Shown here: piece after piece, positions 10,900-21,933 of the stretch
Layout of the letters: every line of letters begins with the position of its first letter
Numbering within the stretch: position 1 is the first letter of the stretch
Source of the DNA: Favolaschia claudopus
Taxonomy: Eukaryota; Basidiomycota; Agaricomycetes; Agaricales; Mycenaceae
Assembly (NCBI GenBank): GCA_037176885.1
Contig: JAWWNJ010000016.1
Coordinates: 2,463,185 to 2,527,184 of the forward strand
Direction: 5' to 3'
Length of the DNA: 64,000 bases
Notes under the pieces: model-generated
Seen by the model: the letters and a program-made list of their open reading frames with translations, nothing else
Databases searched by the model: none
Told to the model about the DNA's origin: nothing
Program-made: the position numbers and the translations under genes

Positions 10900-12282
10900 C
10901 ATAGCTGCCGCTTAGATCTGATAGCTCTGATAGCTGCCGCATCCGATCTGGTAGCACTTGGTAGAATTCCGGTAGCAGCCGTTGCATTGTGCTATCAGAG
11001 CTATTCTTGCTATTCCAGCTCTCATACACTTGATATCTTCACACCAGGCAAATAAAGGAATGTTTTAAAACAGATTGTATTCAATACTAACAACACAGCA
11101 CGACGTACTAGTACTACATGTGGGAGATAAACAGCAACAATGCCACGTACCTGCACATTGAGCCGAGGAGCGAGACTGTTGGGAAGAAGGATAGAACAGA
11201 GGAATAAGACAACAAGTGTTCGTGAGTCTGAAAGAGGCACGTTAGTTAGTTAAATGTAATGATTAGAGAGAAAGGACACACACCGACGGGGGGTGATGCG
11301 CAGGCACGGTGCGAGACATGACGTTGAGAGCGCTGGAAGACAAGTCAGAAGGTAGGGGAAGAACACAGCTCATAGCCAACATACCTTAGACTGGCTCCGT
11401 CCGGAATGGGCTCGGTTTGAGGCGGACACAGAAAAGGGAAGGTCATTGAAGAGCAGCTTCAATATGTTGTTACCGGGAAGGAGTAACAACGGCCTGATAG
11501 AGAGTAAGTAAACATCTAGAAGAACCAGAAAAAATACGCACCAGGGCCCACGCTTCCATTTTCTGAAGTTCTCGTCAGGGTGTGAAAACTGTGTCAAAAG
11601 GCGGAGTGAGTCGGGTTGCCATCGTTGATGTATACGGCCGAACAGGGAAGGAAGTTGGGAGTCGTGCGCTAGGCACCGCAGGTCGAGAGCAGCGGGACCG
11701 GCTTTGTAGTCCAGTGTCGTCGCAGACACGCGATGTCTAAATGAAACGAGCTCGTTTGAAGGCAGGGAGAGCAGGAGACGGTAGAAGGGACTCACCATAG
11801 TGTAGTCGTCGACTAGAACGAGGCAAATGAGGGAGGAGGGGAAGACATACAGGGAGAGAAGGGGGGAGAAGGTGAGGGAAGAGGAAGAGAAGCACAAAGT
11901 CACACGTCACAACAAAACGAACATCATATGACCATCAACAATCACGCCATTCAGCCACGTGCTGACGGTGCTGTGTGGACTTAGCAATTTTCACCAAGTT
12001 CCTCCCTCAAAAGAACTCGGAGTTTGGACTCAATACTACTTGAGCCTCACAAGGTAGGTCAAACATCTTAGACTTATGGATGCTCGGAGCGTTGTTTGAA
12101 GCAGTTTCTTATGAGGTGATATCGGGGTGATTATCATCGGCTCTGGCGGCTACTGATCCGCATGCCATGGATATCGGGCCTATCAGATCCGGTGCCAAGG
12201 ATATCAAGCCTATCAAGTGCTATAAAGCTCCGCGGGCTGCTACCACCTCTCCAGCGGCTCTCAGATCTAAGCGGCAGCTATG
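10900..12282. mobile_element. TIR-bounded element, about 1.38 kb
   Basis: Bases 10900-10921 (CATAGCTGCCGCTTAGATCT + GA) recur as a perfect 22-bp inverted copy at 12261-12282. Subterminal GATAGCTGCCGC, GGTAGCA and GATATC words are enriched at both ends. I see no clear target-site duplication. The element sits between the BED-like gene and the Ulp1-like gene, and its right repeat supplies the stop codon of the latter. It carries a spliced reading frame on the minus strand rather than a recognisable transposase, so it is probably non-autonomous. Confidence 0.55.
11022..11798 (-). CDS. Spliced reading frame inside the TIR element, unrecognised
   Basis: From ATG 11798, exons 11798-11542, 11493-11385, 11332-11284 and 11227-11022 join through three introns of 48-56 bp (GTGCGT...CTATCAG, GTATGT...CTTCCAG, GTGTGT...TTTCAG). 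Branch-like CTAAC lies before the last acceptor. All three junctions keep one frame, giving 206 residues with no stop. No family is recognised; the C-terminus is hydrophobic (VVLFLCSILLPNSL, GIVAVYLPHVVLVRRAVLLV). The start ATG overlaps a perfect GTGAGT donor of a possible upstream intron (to the TTTAG near 11740), which would change the first frame, so a non-coding spliced transcript is an alternative. Confidence 0.35.
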
Positions 12283-13959
12283 GATCAGATCCGTTTTTCC
12301 TGACGTTGGGCGACAGCTCCCTCTTTGCATCATCCAACGGCGTGATATCCATTGCATCAACATTAAGCAAACACCTCAAGCTCATTGGCAGTGAGCCAAC
12401 AGTGGATGTGGAGACAGGCAAAGGAAATGCAGGAATAGAGGATGTTGGATTGAGTAGATCATTGAGAGATCTGACCGCGCCGCCCGGGGCTGGAGATCGT
12501 TCCCCGTGCCGGCCACTGGCTATGGGGATGGCGGCTGGAGGTACGGAGGGTCGGGAAGGTGAGTTAAGAATTCGCTTTAGCGACTGCGGCAATATATTGG
12601 ACGTCTGGACAACAACCGACGGAGCTGCAATCGTTCTTGCTACTCTGAAACCCTTATCTTCAGCCTTCTGCACAGCACATGAGCGGATGTATGTGCTTTT
12701 CATTGGAATCACTTACATTCATCTCATGATCTGCGCAGACAAGATTGAACCAGTTCAAGCGGTCGTGGACTTTACCCGAGGTCGTCCAAATGTCATCTCC
12801 CAGCGTGTTGTGGGCCACTGTGTTTATGGCGATAAAACCGCATGAAGTACCGTCGGTTTGTTTGCCGCAGGTGAGTATATTGCCTTTACATCTGAAGGAT
12901 TTGTTGAATTGGCTTTGCAGCCACCACAGCGTCTTTTGCACGATGTCTTGCGGTCTTCCAGGCATGTTTAACGGATCCCCTGAACTATAAATCAACAGAA
13001 ATTGCGATCATTCAGCAATGAAACGTACCGTAGCTGAGAGTCAAGTCTTTGAAGTCGCATTTGAACGCTAACCAGTGGGCCTGTTCTTCCCATAGTGCTG
13101 TGAACCAAAGCTCCGACATCGTGCCCTTCTTTCCCTTCGCCTCCAGCGCGGCCAAATATGGCCTTTTCGCAGTCTTGTAGTCCTGCGCGCCCTTTGCCTT
13201 CAAGATCTCAATCATAAATCCTCGCTGGACCAGCACAATTCGGGACGCAAGGTGAGCTTGGGCTGTGATGCGCTTTTGGAGCATGGACATCATGACATCC
13301 ATCATGCCATCTACAGCCATTCTGTCCGAAATTGCGCGTGCAAACGCTAGCGTCTGCTCTCCTGCTGCAAGGGGGATGTCCCATCCCAGCGTGGAAAGGT
13401 ATCCCGCGGCTGCATCTGCCGCAGGGAGGGCAGGCCGTTTCTTGTTAACCCACTCTTCTGCTGCTTTCCAATGCTCTTGGGCTTCAGTCATCTCAACGAG
13501 CCATCGCCACGCCGCAATAATCCAGAGTGAGAACCGTATATTGGGAGAGCGAGAGTCCTGGACTGATACTTTCCCGTCTAGTATCGCTTGTCGGGCTTCT
13601 TTGTTCAGCTGCTCTATGTATTTCTTCGGGGGTAGCTGCCGCGTATTCAAATGCTCAATTGTTTGAACAATATCCATATTCGGCATCGAGGGGGAGAAGC
13701 AAGCGCTCGCGACAGGAAATACCAATGCGTGTGATTTAGCAGGTAACCCGATGCGCAAGAAGGCCGTGACATTGAGGGTAGTCTTTGGAAATGCGCTCTT
13801 GATTTCCCTTGGAATGCGCAGCTGACGCGTGCAATACGCGTCAAGTTCGGGTGGCGCATAAGTGGGATATGTTTTGTTGTTCCCGATCCACTCGCGGGCA
13901 TCGAAAGGCGGCAGCTGGTCTTCGTCATCTGAGTCGAGAACCTCAACGAGGCCTGCCAT
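12278..13959 (-). CDS. Ulp1-type (C48) cysteine protease-like protein, C-terminally truncated
   Basis: Three exons, 13959-13029, 12979-12717 and 12667-12278, with two 49-bp introns, give 527 residues. ATG 13959 (MAGLVEVLDSDDED) is the first good start. The protease signature spans the first splice site: EEQAHWLAFKCDF carries the catalytic His and the following Asp region, and GKQTDGTSCGF has the oxyanion Gln/Asp and nucleophile Cys in the TSCG motif. Ulp1 enzymes remove SUMO-like modifiers. In mushrooms, relatives of this length with a long N-terminal region (here DAREWIG, ELDAYCTRQLRIPREIKS) are multicopy and carried by DNA transposons (from memory). The third exon is Ser/Pro-rich and ends at a TAG that lies within the right inverted repeat of the neighbouring element, so the original C-terminus is lost. 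Confidence 0.7.
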
Positions 13960-14156
13960 GATGCGCGAGCTTCGAGAAAATCGTCGTAGAAGTGATGCGG
14001 AGCGTGACTTGGAAAAACGCAAACAAAAGACTTGCATTATTCAACCTGTCCTTCAAGCTTTTAGACGCCAGCCAAACGCCGGCAGAGTCGATGCAATACA
14101 TGTCCATATTTATACCAAAGCTCGTACAATCCGTCCACGGCAGCTGCGGCCAACTC

Positions 14157-14830
14157 TAAATTTTATCCGAACCTGAACCAGACCTAGCTGCCGACCCCGC
14201 CGTTTTATCCGAATTTTCGGCCAGCCCTAGCTGTCCTGGAGCCGATTTTTTATCCGAATCCGGGGAGGCTGACGTAAGGCTCCAATGATTTTGTTTAAAA
14301 ACAGTTTTAAACCATTAAAACGCTTTATATTTTCGTTTAGTTTGCGAGGGGTCGTAAACCCTTGATAAACAGTTTATAAACCTATTTAAATCATTAATAT
14401 TCCCAACAGATATTTCCTCCCTGCCAGAGCGAAAGGTGTGGGGAAACAGGGCCAGGCTTCCTGGTAAGCTTCCGGTGATGAAAGTCTGAAGAGGGTGAGG
14501 TGTGATTGGTCGTCGGATAGCATGCCGATGATACGGTGATGTCTACTAATGCTGCCGAGTTTCTTGTTCCGAGGTCGTAAACGGCGTTGAAACTATCGGG
14601 CACAACTTCATGGGCCCTTTGTGGTGCAAACCTATCACGACAGCTTCCTAGCGGCCTTAATCGCTGCAGTGGATTATTTTGGCGATTTATTAATGTTTAT
14701 AAACCGTTTAAACAGTTTTTAAACCGTTTTCTAGGGTTTATGTTTAGTTTACGGCCAGCCGTAAACATAAACTAAACAATTGGAGCCTTAGGCTGACGGC
14801 CAATTTTGCGCTTGTTTTATCCGAATTTTT
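14157..14830. repeat. About 43-bp minisatellite (TTTTATCCGAA units) split by a MITE
   Basis: TTTTATCCGAA recurs near 14160, 14203 and 14247 and again at about 14813. Removing the 516-bp insert plus one 8-base target copy restores even spacing of 42-44 bp. Units share GGCC/AGC...CTAGCTG segments. Confidence 0.6.
14275..14790. mobile_element. hAT-type MITE, 516 bp, with 8-bp target-site duplication
   Basis: The ends are the perfect 12-bp inverted repeat TAAGGCTCCAAT...ATTGGAGCCTTA, followed inward by GTTTA/TAAAC-rich arms. GGCTGACG is present directly on both sides (14267-14274 and 14791-14798), an 8-bp target duplication as made by hAT transposases. An inner hairpin at about 14732-14775 (GTTTACGGC/GCCGTAAAC) adds structure. 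No transposase fits inside, so movement must have been driven in trans. The identical target copies suggest a fairly recent insertion. Confidence 0.8.
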
Positions 14831-14962
14831 TTTTTCGCGGGCAGGCATCATAGTTGGTTGCCGGGGGTCCTGGGCAGATCCGTGTTCAATGAGACCAGCG
14901 GGCAAGACGAAGGAAGCAGGAGAAGTGGTGACGAGTGTTGGCGTCACAGCACGTGCATTTAA

Positions 14963-15328
14963 TCACGCCGTTACCGTCACGTTCGCCGCTTGCATTCTCC
15001 CTCTTGGGTCTCCCGCCTCGAGAATCGACCGGAATTCGAATATCTGGGTCTGAATCTGCTGAAAGAACAGCAAGCAGCCAAAGAAACTCTGACCCTCCCG
15101 CTGAAGCACTTCGGCCCTGTCTTCAATCGGAATCTTCAAAAAGCTGCTTAGACTTCGAGGCTTGCTTCGAGGCTTCGACAAGTTTGCTTCCACACTTGAA
15201 GTTGCACTCTGTTCTGATTTTGACTCTGAATTTCTGGCCGAGTGACACATCGTCTTTGGGTCCGTCCATGGAAGCAATGCAGAAAATCTCTCATCGTGTT
15301 CTTTGGTCGAAATTCTCAGCCAGTTCAT
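14963..15328 (-). CDS. Small hypothetical protein, weak candidate
   Basis: A 121-codon ATG frame (MNWLRISTKEHDERF...) rich in Ser and charged residues, with no recognised domain. Short TATA-free flanks and an unremarkable context leave this as a possible gene only. Confidence 0.2.
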   Translation of the reverse strand: MNWLRISTKEHDERFSALLPWTDPKTMCHSARNSESKSEQSATSSVEANLSKPRSKPRSLSSFLKIPIEDRAEVLQREGQSFFGCLLFFQQIQTQIFEFRSILEAGDPRGRMQAANVTVTA

Positions 15329-15575
15329 TGTCAGTCGACTATGGCGGCCGCGACTCCTCTCCCACTCAATTCATCATGTCCGCGTCGAAGTACTTATGTG
15401 TACGTACGGCTTCTTTCTCATTCCTGACGCTCATCACTTCAATTGCCGCATGCACTTTATCAGCCCAACATACATCTTGTCGATTCAAAACCTCATGACT
15501 CGAAGCTTCATTGAATCTGCCTCGCTATAAAATACGAGCGTTTCGAATCCTTCGTGGTTGTCGCGTCTCCTCACG

Positions 15576-16208
15576 ATGTCCCTCAACTCCTTCATAGTCC
15601 TCACCCTCATCCTCGCCGTACGTATCCTCCCTCCTCTATCTCATCCCATTCGTACTCTGGTTCCCGCAAGCCCTCTGAGTCCCTCACTTCTTCTTCTCTA
15701 GGCTCCTGTCACACCAAACCCCCGCCTCCCCGCTCACCCCCCGCATCACCCTCGAATGCTGCAACCGAGTCACATCCGCACAAGACCCGAACCCTACAAA
15801 CCCTCTTAGGTCTCCTAGGCGTCGTTGTCGACCCATCATCGCAAGTCGGGCTTACTTGTTCGCCGGTGATTACCGGGGGTGGTTGGTGGGTGACCCCTTC
15901 GTTGTTCACGGAGATATTGATAATGCTTTTACAGTTCTGGTGTTGCTGTCAACTGCGATCAAGTCTTGGCTGGAGGATTACTCGCGACCAATTTTGTGTC
16001 CCTGCTTAATCTGGCTCGCTCACTCGAACCGAATCGGTTGTGTTATATCGTTAATTTCTCTCCCGACGTTCAATCACCCGATGTGAATCTATTCGACTTC
16101 ATTGAGCATCTTTCGCCGTATTCGTCGTTTTCCTCACGCGCCACACAATCTTCTCATCGTCGAGTTGAACAAAGTCTCCGCGACCTCGACACTACCCTTG
16201 ATACATAG
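15576..16208 (+). pseudogene. Class I hydrophobin-like gene with compensating frameshifts
   Basis: Hydrophobins are small secreted proteins that coat hyphae and fruiting bodies. Exon 1 (15576-15617) encodes a signal-peptide start, MSLNSFIVLTLILA. The core LLGLLGVVVDPSSQVGLTCS followed by PVITGGG is diagnostic and lies in one frame. The Cys doublet segment (LECCNRVTSAQDPN, about 15750-15795) lies one frame away inside the same exon, so two compensating indels seem to flank it, in a C-homopolymer-rich stretch. A short 39-bp intron (15896-15934) would then give CSGVAVNCDQVLAGGLLATN, aligning to the usual VCC...GGLIAIGC end but lacking one Cys of the second doublet and the final Cys. Reading then runs on to 16208 instead of stopping. 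Alternatively it is a functional gene with sequence errors; the missing cysteines argue against that. Confidence 0.6.
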
Positions 16209-16209
16209 C

Positions 16210-16870
16210 TGACATGAGTTCGTTCAGCCTTGAAAGCTTTTCCGTCGCATATATATTGAGGATGGAGGGAATCAAACCATTTATCGCAAACGAGGCCTCT
16301 TACTACTGTTCAAACGCATATGTATACGTATTAATTATTGGCTTACATAGTAGTATGCCGTGCGTGCCACCTTGATTCTTCGAATTCAAGCTATGAAACA
16401 GATCACAGATTTTCCCTCGATTTCGTATAAGTAGTTGTCAACGAATTTGAAGGAAACGCTTGAATCCATACTTCTGATTTCACGTATGTACATCGATTAT
16501 CCATTTGGTAGATTTATGAAGATTAGAAATAATTGAAGTCTCCCATTTCCTCTCCCTACGACACGCGACAAACGAAAATGCGCGGCGAACGCGTCAGTCA
16601 CGTGGGCGCGTCTGTTCTTCAGTAACAGAATCAGATGCACGGAAACTCAGTGCGAAATGATTATATTCATACAAGCAGCGGGGAAGGAAAACTTCTCGGA
16701 TGATGGTACCCCTCGTGGGCCCTTGCCTTATGATTATTATTATCATTACTTCGTACTGTCGGGAATCTTGTCGGAGCGCCAGTGAAGCAACGCATCGGGA
16801 CGGAAATTTCCAAGAACGGTAATTGATATGTTCAATATTACATACTGAGCATTTGGAGTACATGTAAAAT
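16210..16870. other. Intergenic, nothing recognised
   Basis: AT-rich spacer between the convergent hydrophobin remnant and the permease. It should hold both 3' untranslated regions. Confidence 0.5.
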
Positions 16871-19389
16871 TCAGAACAGCCACGCCCAAATCCTGCCCCC
16901 AATATCTTTTGCCTTGGGCTCGTCAACATCAATTGTGTCCGGCGGCGGCACATTCGAGTGAAAGTCCATCTGCGAAGGGTGCACCATCTTTGACTTGCGA
17001 GCGAGTTTGTAGATGAAATACAACCCAGCGAAGAGGGGAAGATTGATGTATGCGATGATAAAATCCGAAACATCCCAATCGCCTGTTCAAATCAGTCCGC
17101 CATTCGAGACGATGTGCACAGATGGTTACATACCCTTAATGAAAACGGACCATCCGTTGAATATAATGATGATTATACTCCCTGCATACCGAGAGTGAGG
17201 ATCCGTGGAAGGAATGAAACGGAAACGAGACACACAGATTAGTGCCCAATAAGCGGGATACGGCTGGAATCGATTCCAATACACGAATTTCGTACGATCA
17301 ATACCTTGAGCTTTCATGCCATGGTAAAAGCGGATATACGTCCAGCTAATTACCCCTGCATAATATGCTCCGCAATCGTTTCTTATCGCAAGAGACAAAC
17401 TGATACTTACCCCAAGTACAGAACCCCAAGATCGAAGTCAAATTACTGAGCCAATTGAGAACGGTGGAGGCGCCGCTGGATAAGGCCATGTACGAAAGCA
17501 GGATCCACATGCTCGAGAAAGCGAGCGCCGCTATTGGTAAACCACCCTGGAATGTAGTTATTGATATTGATTGGGATAAATGTAGGTCGAACAAATTCGG
17601 TGAAACTATTTCACCTTCGTTGTTTTGGCAAAGATCCTCGGTGCTTGACCGCGAAGTGCGAGCCCGTATATCTGTCGGGAGGCAGAGTATAGGCCACTGT
17701 TGCCCGCCGAAAATGCGGACGAAAGCACGCCGGCATTGATAACGGCTATTAGACAAGACAGTCAATGAACGTCCTCGTAGCTTTGCAGCGCAGACGTACA
17801 CGGAAGAGTTTTGACTCCTGCACGAGTCATCGCTAAAACAAAGGGGGACGATGCGGCTGTTCCAGTGTCTTGAAGGAGTTTGTCGTCGTTTGAGGGAACA
17901 AGCATGCCTGGATTAACGGAATTATCAAAATACTGAAAGACGAGGACTGGATGAGCTCTGACCAACAACAAGAATGCCTAAGACGTAGAACATGAGGATG
18001 CGATAGAAAACTCGGCGGACGGCTTTCGCTAATGAGTGCCTGGGATTTTGCACCTCCGCTGCGGTCATCGCTAAGGACTCCATGCCAACGTAGGAGAACG
18101 CCTGTGCGCAGATTTAATTTACATTAGTGAATGTGGTTTCTGCGGGCGATGATTGAGCAACACACGGCTTGCAGGAGCGTTTGAAACCATCCTAAGAATT
18201 TTCCTGTGTTTCCGGCGACGAGGTAGGGTGCAAAAGCTCCGGGATTCTGTTTCGATTGAGGATCAGGCAGAAATTTTCCGAGAGCGACAGAGACCTACTT
18301 GCCAATACCGGAACCCAATTCGATCGTGATTTGGACCTCCACCGAGATCAATAACTGCGCGATGTATTGTTGGAATCATGGAGATAGAATTGGGAGTTAA
18401 CTCGGGCACGAACCCAAACCGCCGATGATACAACCGAGAACCAAAGCGATTTTGATGCATGCCTGGCGAAAGAGTTTGGAAAAGGTGAGGAATATGAAAC
18501 CAACTCCACGCACGAATATGAACTCGGATTCTCCGAACCATCGAACGCCGAGAAAGTTGACTGCCGCGCATAGGAAGAGGAGAAGCTGTTGCGAGAAATA
18601 CGTGAGCCGAAGAAGGAAGGGAAATTCTCTACGCACTGTTAGATATCCTGCGAGGTGTGAGTTCGGCATCCCACTTCCATCGGGGCCAGTATCCCAAACT
18701 GATGTTATGATCAGCGAGACGTTTTGATTTATTTCGAAAAGAATGAACGAGTGAAAATTCAACGCACAGCCAATTATGATTGTTGCGCTGATGATTTCGG
18801 TAGGAAGCGATATAATTCCGCTGTACCATTGCATCCATCCGATAGCGAATCCCATCGCTGGTTCAATGAACCGTTCGGCGAAGTGGATATCTGGGAGAAT
18901 CCGCGTGAGAACGATAGAGCGACAGCGTGAACGAAAGAACGAGGCATACAACCGCCAGAGATGGGCATGTAGCACATCATTTCGCCGAGGGACATGAGCA
19001 TGCAGTAGCAGATTGTGCCGACGTGGATGTATGCTAATCTGAGGAAAGATCAATGGTGAATTGAACGAGTCGACCCAAGCTTGCGAGGAAAAGACGCACA
19101 AAGCACCCGCAGGACCAGCATGCGCGATCGCCTTCCCTGAGCCGAGAAACAATCCCGTTCCGAGGGTCTAAAAACAATGAGCAGCATTCAGCATAGGAAT
19201 CCACAATGAACTCACCCCAGCAAGGGCTATCATCTGCACATGCCGCTGCTTCATGTTTCTCTGTAGTCCATCGTAGATACCGGTGTGTACGTCGACTTTG
19301 ACGGGGTCGACGTCATATGCGATGTCCTCTTTGGAGTTCTTCTCGTCCACCGTAACATTGAACTTCTCTGGCGACTTTTCTGAGGACAT
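16871..19389 (-). CDS. Amino-acid permease (APC superfamily, fungal YAT/GAP1 type)
   Basis: A plasma-membrane proton-coupled amino-acid importer. From ATG 19389, roughly a dozen exons with about 50-bp introns reconstruct the whole family pattern: a cytosolic N-terminus ending QRNMKQRHVQMIALAG, TM1 GTGLFLGSGKAIAHAGPAG, MLMSLGEMMCYMPISGG, FAERFIEPAMGFAIGW, NFLGVRWFGESEF, then AFSYVGMESLAMTAAEVQNP and AVINAGVLSSAFSAGNSGLY, LYSASRQIYGLALRGQAP, LSSGASTVLNWLSNL, YIRFYHGMKAQGIDR, and a C-terminal tail ending GRIWAWLF at the TGA 16871-16873. TM1 and the SFxGxE-like segment (SYVGMES) hold the usual substrate-contact positions. Splice junctions I checked (for example GTGAGT...TTTTTAG near 19215, with GC|GTGAGT-type donors elsewhere) keep frame and no stop interrupts, so it looks functional. 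Substrate specificity cannot be read from this. Confidence 0.88.
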
Positions 19390-21087
19390 GTTAGGTAAGG
19401 TAGGAATGAGAAAGGGAATTTGGGTAAACTCGCGGACTCACGGTTTGGAGTCCTTATCAGCGAACTTGGTGATACTGAAAATAGATGAGGATGGCATGAG
19501 AGCGGCGCGGCTTGTCGCACGGATAAGCGCCTGGGTCATTTAACTTCACTTCTTGCCGTACGACGGGAGGCGCATTTGAGCTGATAAGGGAAAGAATTTG
19601 CCTACAGCGCCTCACCGACAGATCGGAAGCCGAAGCTGGGACGGATTCGAGTCAAGGAAGTGACATCCCGCTCCTTCGAACAGGCGGCATAGTTCCACCA
19701 CGAAAGGAAAAATAGTTCAATCAAAGTCGCAAAAAAACCCTGCTTGAAAAGTTTAGCAGGAATGCGAGAGTGTAGAGTGAAGGATAACAACATGGTGTTC
19801 AGCAACCACTTGTATGTTAGAGTCCACCGTCGATTAGACACGTTCCCGGCCAAAGCGCGAATTCGACGGTTTCGGTGGAAATCTCACAATGCCAGAGCCG
19901 TCCAGGTATCTTGAAACAAATTTCCGCGATAGGATATTGGGTCAGTCAACACATAAGTACACAAATATTCTACAAGCCTCTCGCTGGTGTTTGTTTAGGA
20001 CGCGGGGAAAAATCTATGCTTGAGTCGCGATCGTCGCGGCGGAACGATCGAGACACAGGAAGAACCGAAAATCTTGAGGAAAATTCTCGTTATATCAGGA
20101 GGGAGAGATGTTATCAGTTGCAATGATCTGTGGTTTGGATATCTGGTAGATGCGCTGCATTGGAGAAGATACGACTAGAACTCAGAGATCATGGTGGTAA
20201 GGAAGAAAGCCGGGTTTGATGTGACCGCATGATGTGACACTTCTGATCTCAAACCACGACGACGTCGGACGACGATGAGCTGGACGAGCTCGACGCAGTG
20301 GATGGCGCGGCCTCTCGCTTGCACGACGTTCCGGAGGTTACTACATATCGCTTCTCGTATCTCTAGTGCTCAATCAGATATCTTAGAAACGAAACGAATT
20401 TAATCCGCATCACATCCCTCCCTCCCAAACCCTCCGAAATGTTATTCACGGCATGTCTAGATTCTCCGCCGGTAGTCGGCCTTGAAACCATCCTAACCCT
20501 CCCTCAGTCTCAGAAGCCTCCCGGGCCTGTCGCTTTCCGCCTCAAACCAGACCACCCATTCCTCGTCAATGCCTATCAAGTCAATGTCAAAATATGATAT
20601 GGAACTGGATATGGTGAGCCCTGTCTCGTTCCGAACGTTCGAGATGAACAGAAGTTGCGCTGATAACGGACTCGTAGCATATGAGGCGGGTGCCAAGATC
20701 CTCGTTCCCAATCATCAGGATAGACGCTAACCAAATATCAAGCCAGTAGCCCGTCGGAAACTCTGAGGTTTCTGGTCCATATGTGAGGCGCGTCCGGTGA
20801 GTTGTTCAGGCTCAGTTGGAGTCGACGCACCATGCCATTGCATTTCAACATTCACTTATCACTTTCAGACTGCATGCGGAGGAACCCGTGAGACAAATGC
20901 GGGCGATCGGAATGCGACAGGCTGTGTGCACCTAATATACTGGCCAACGACGGTCGCAATGTCTCAGTCGCCCCATCCACCCTGGTCTTTGTCTCATCTC
21001 TCTTCCTCTCATCCCTCTTAGTTTCCTCCACGTCTCCCGCTCGCCTCATTCACGACGCATTCCTCCCCGTTTCCCAACACACGCAGA
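19390..21087. other. Intergenic stretch, no supported gene
   Basis: Presumably holds the permease promoter and the 5' region of the next gene. A 51-codon ATG frame at about 20440 (MLFTACLDSPPVVGLETI) looks protein-like but ends at TGA without a clear intron, so it is not called. Confidence 0.4.
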
Positions 21088-21933
21088 ATGTCTTCAATGC
21101 CTTCACCGACGCTCCCACCGGCCCAGCGCCTTCGGCTCATGCGCTCGACTCGCAAACTCGGCGCCCTCCTCGGTGAGACGCCTCGAGTACAGCTCTCCGC
21201 TGCCTCTCCGCCGCCCAGCGCATTCTCTTCGGGCAAACAGCTTCTCCGGCGGCGTAGCTCCACTCGCCCGTTATCACTCTCCCTATCACCCACTCGCGCA
21301 CAGGACGAGCCGCCGGACATGCAGCCCATGCTCCTCGTCCATCTCCCACCCCTCACGAGCCCCCGCCCCCGCCGCTCGTCTTCTTCCTCTTCCGCTAGCG
21401 CGACGCCGACACAAACCCCCCTCTCACCATCGTTTTCTGTCTCTCTGAACTCGCCCGTCACGCCGACCTTTGGCGCAGACAGCGCGGAAGAGAACGCGGG
21501 CACTAAACGCCGCCGTCTCGCAAAGCTCACCCGCATCCTGGGGGAGAACGTCCCTCCCGAGCTTGTCGTCTCTTCTGCGTCCACCCACCCGCAATCGCGG
21601 GGCGGAGCAGGCAAAGCTCGAAGACGCGCCAGTACGCTGGGGCTTGGCATTTCCTCCACATCCCCTCGTTCCCGCGCGTCCACCCTGTCCTCCCCGCCGT
21701 CATCGCCTCTCTACATCGATGGGGATGACGATGAGGAGCATCGGCATCTTCTCAACGCTCACCCGCGTCTTTCGCTCACCCCGCCTCCAGTAGCTACTCA
21801 CCGCGAAGGGAAGGGCTGGTCGGGAGAGTGGTCGTATGCGAGGAATGGCGGTATATCGAGCGCTGATGCCACGAAGGAGGATATGCGGATAGAGGATGTT
21901 AGGAGGCAGTTGAGGGGGCTAAAAGTCGCTTGA
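21088..21933 (+). CDS. Conserved basidiomycete disordered protein, unknown function
   Basis: A single-exon 281-residue protein, rich in Ser/Pro/Arg and with high GC codon use. Two short motifs stand out: RSTRKLGALLGETP near the N-terminus (about 16-29) and RRRLAKLTRILGENVPPELV (about 138-157). From memory, proteins pairing a KLGxxLGExP motif with a KLxRxLGENVPxELV motif are widespread in fungi and uncharacterised. The rest is low complexity (Ser runs, an acidic GDDDEEH patch near 210), so it is probably mostly disordered. The C-terminus (MRIEDVRRQLRGLKVA) looks helical. The long frame on the opposite strand is a composition shadow. Confidence 0.75.
   Translation: MSSMPSPTLPPAQRLRLMRSTRKLGALLGETPRVQLSAASPPPSAFSSGKQLLRRRSSTRPLSLSLSPTRAQDEPPDMQPMLLVHLPPLTSPRPRRSSSSSSASATPTQTPLSPSFSVSLNSPVTPTFGADSAEENAGTKRRRLAKLTRILGENVPPELVVSSASTHPQSRGGAGKARRRASTLGLGISSTSPRSRASTLSSPPSSPLYIDGDDDEEHRHLLNAHPRLSLTPPPVATHREGKGWSGEWSYARNGGISSADATKEDMRIEDVRRQLRGLKVA

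Noticed and set aside
21018..21683. 221-codon frame on the minus strand
   Set aside because: Antisense to the conserved 21088-21933 gene. It is low complexity and arises from GC-rich codon use.
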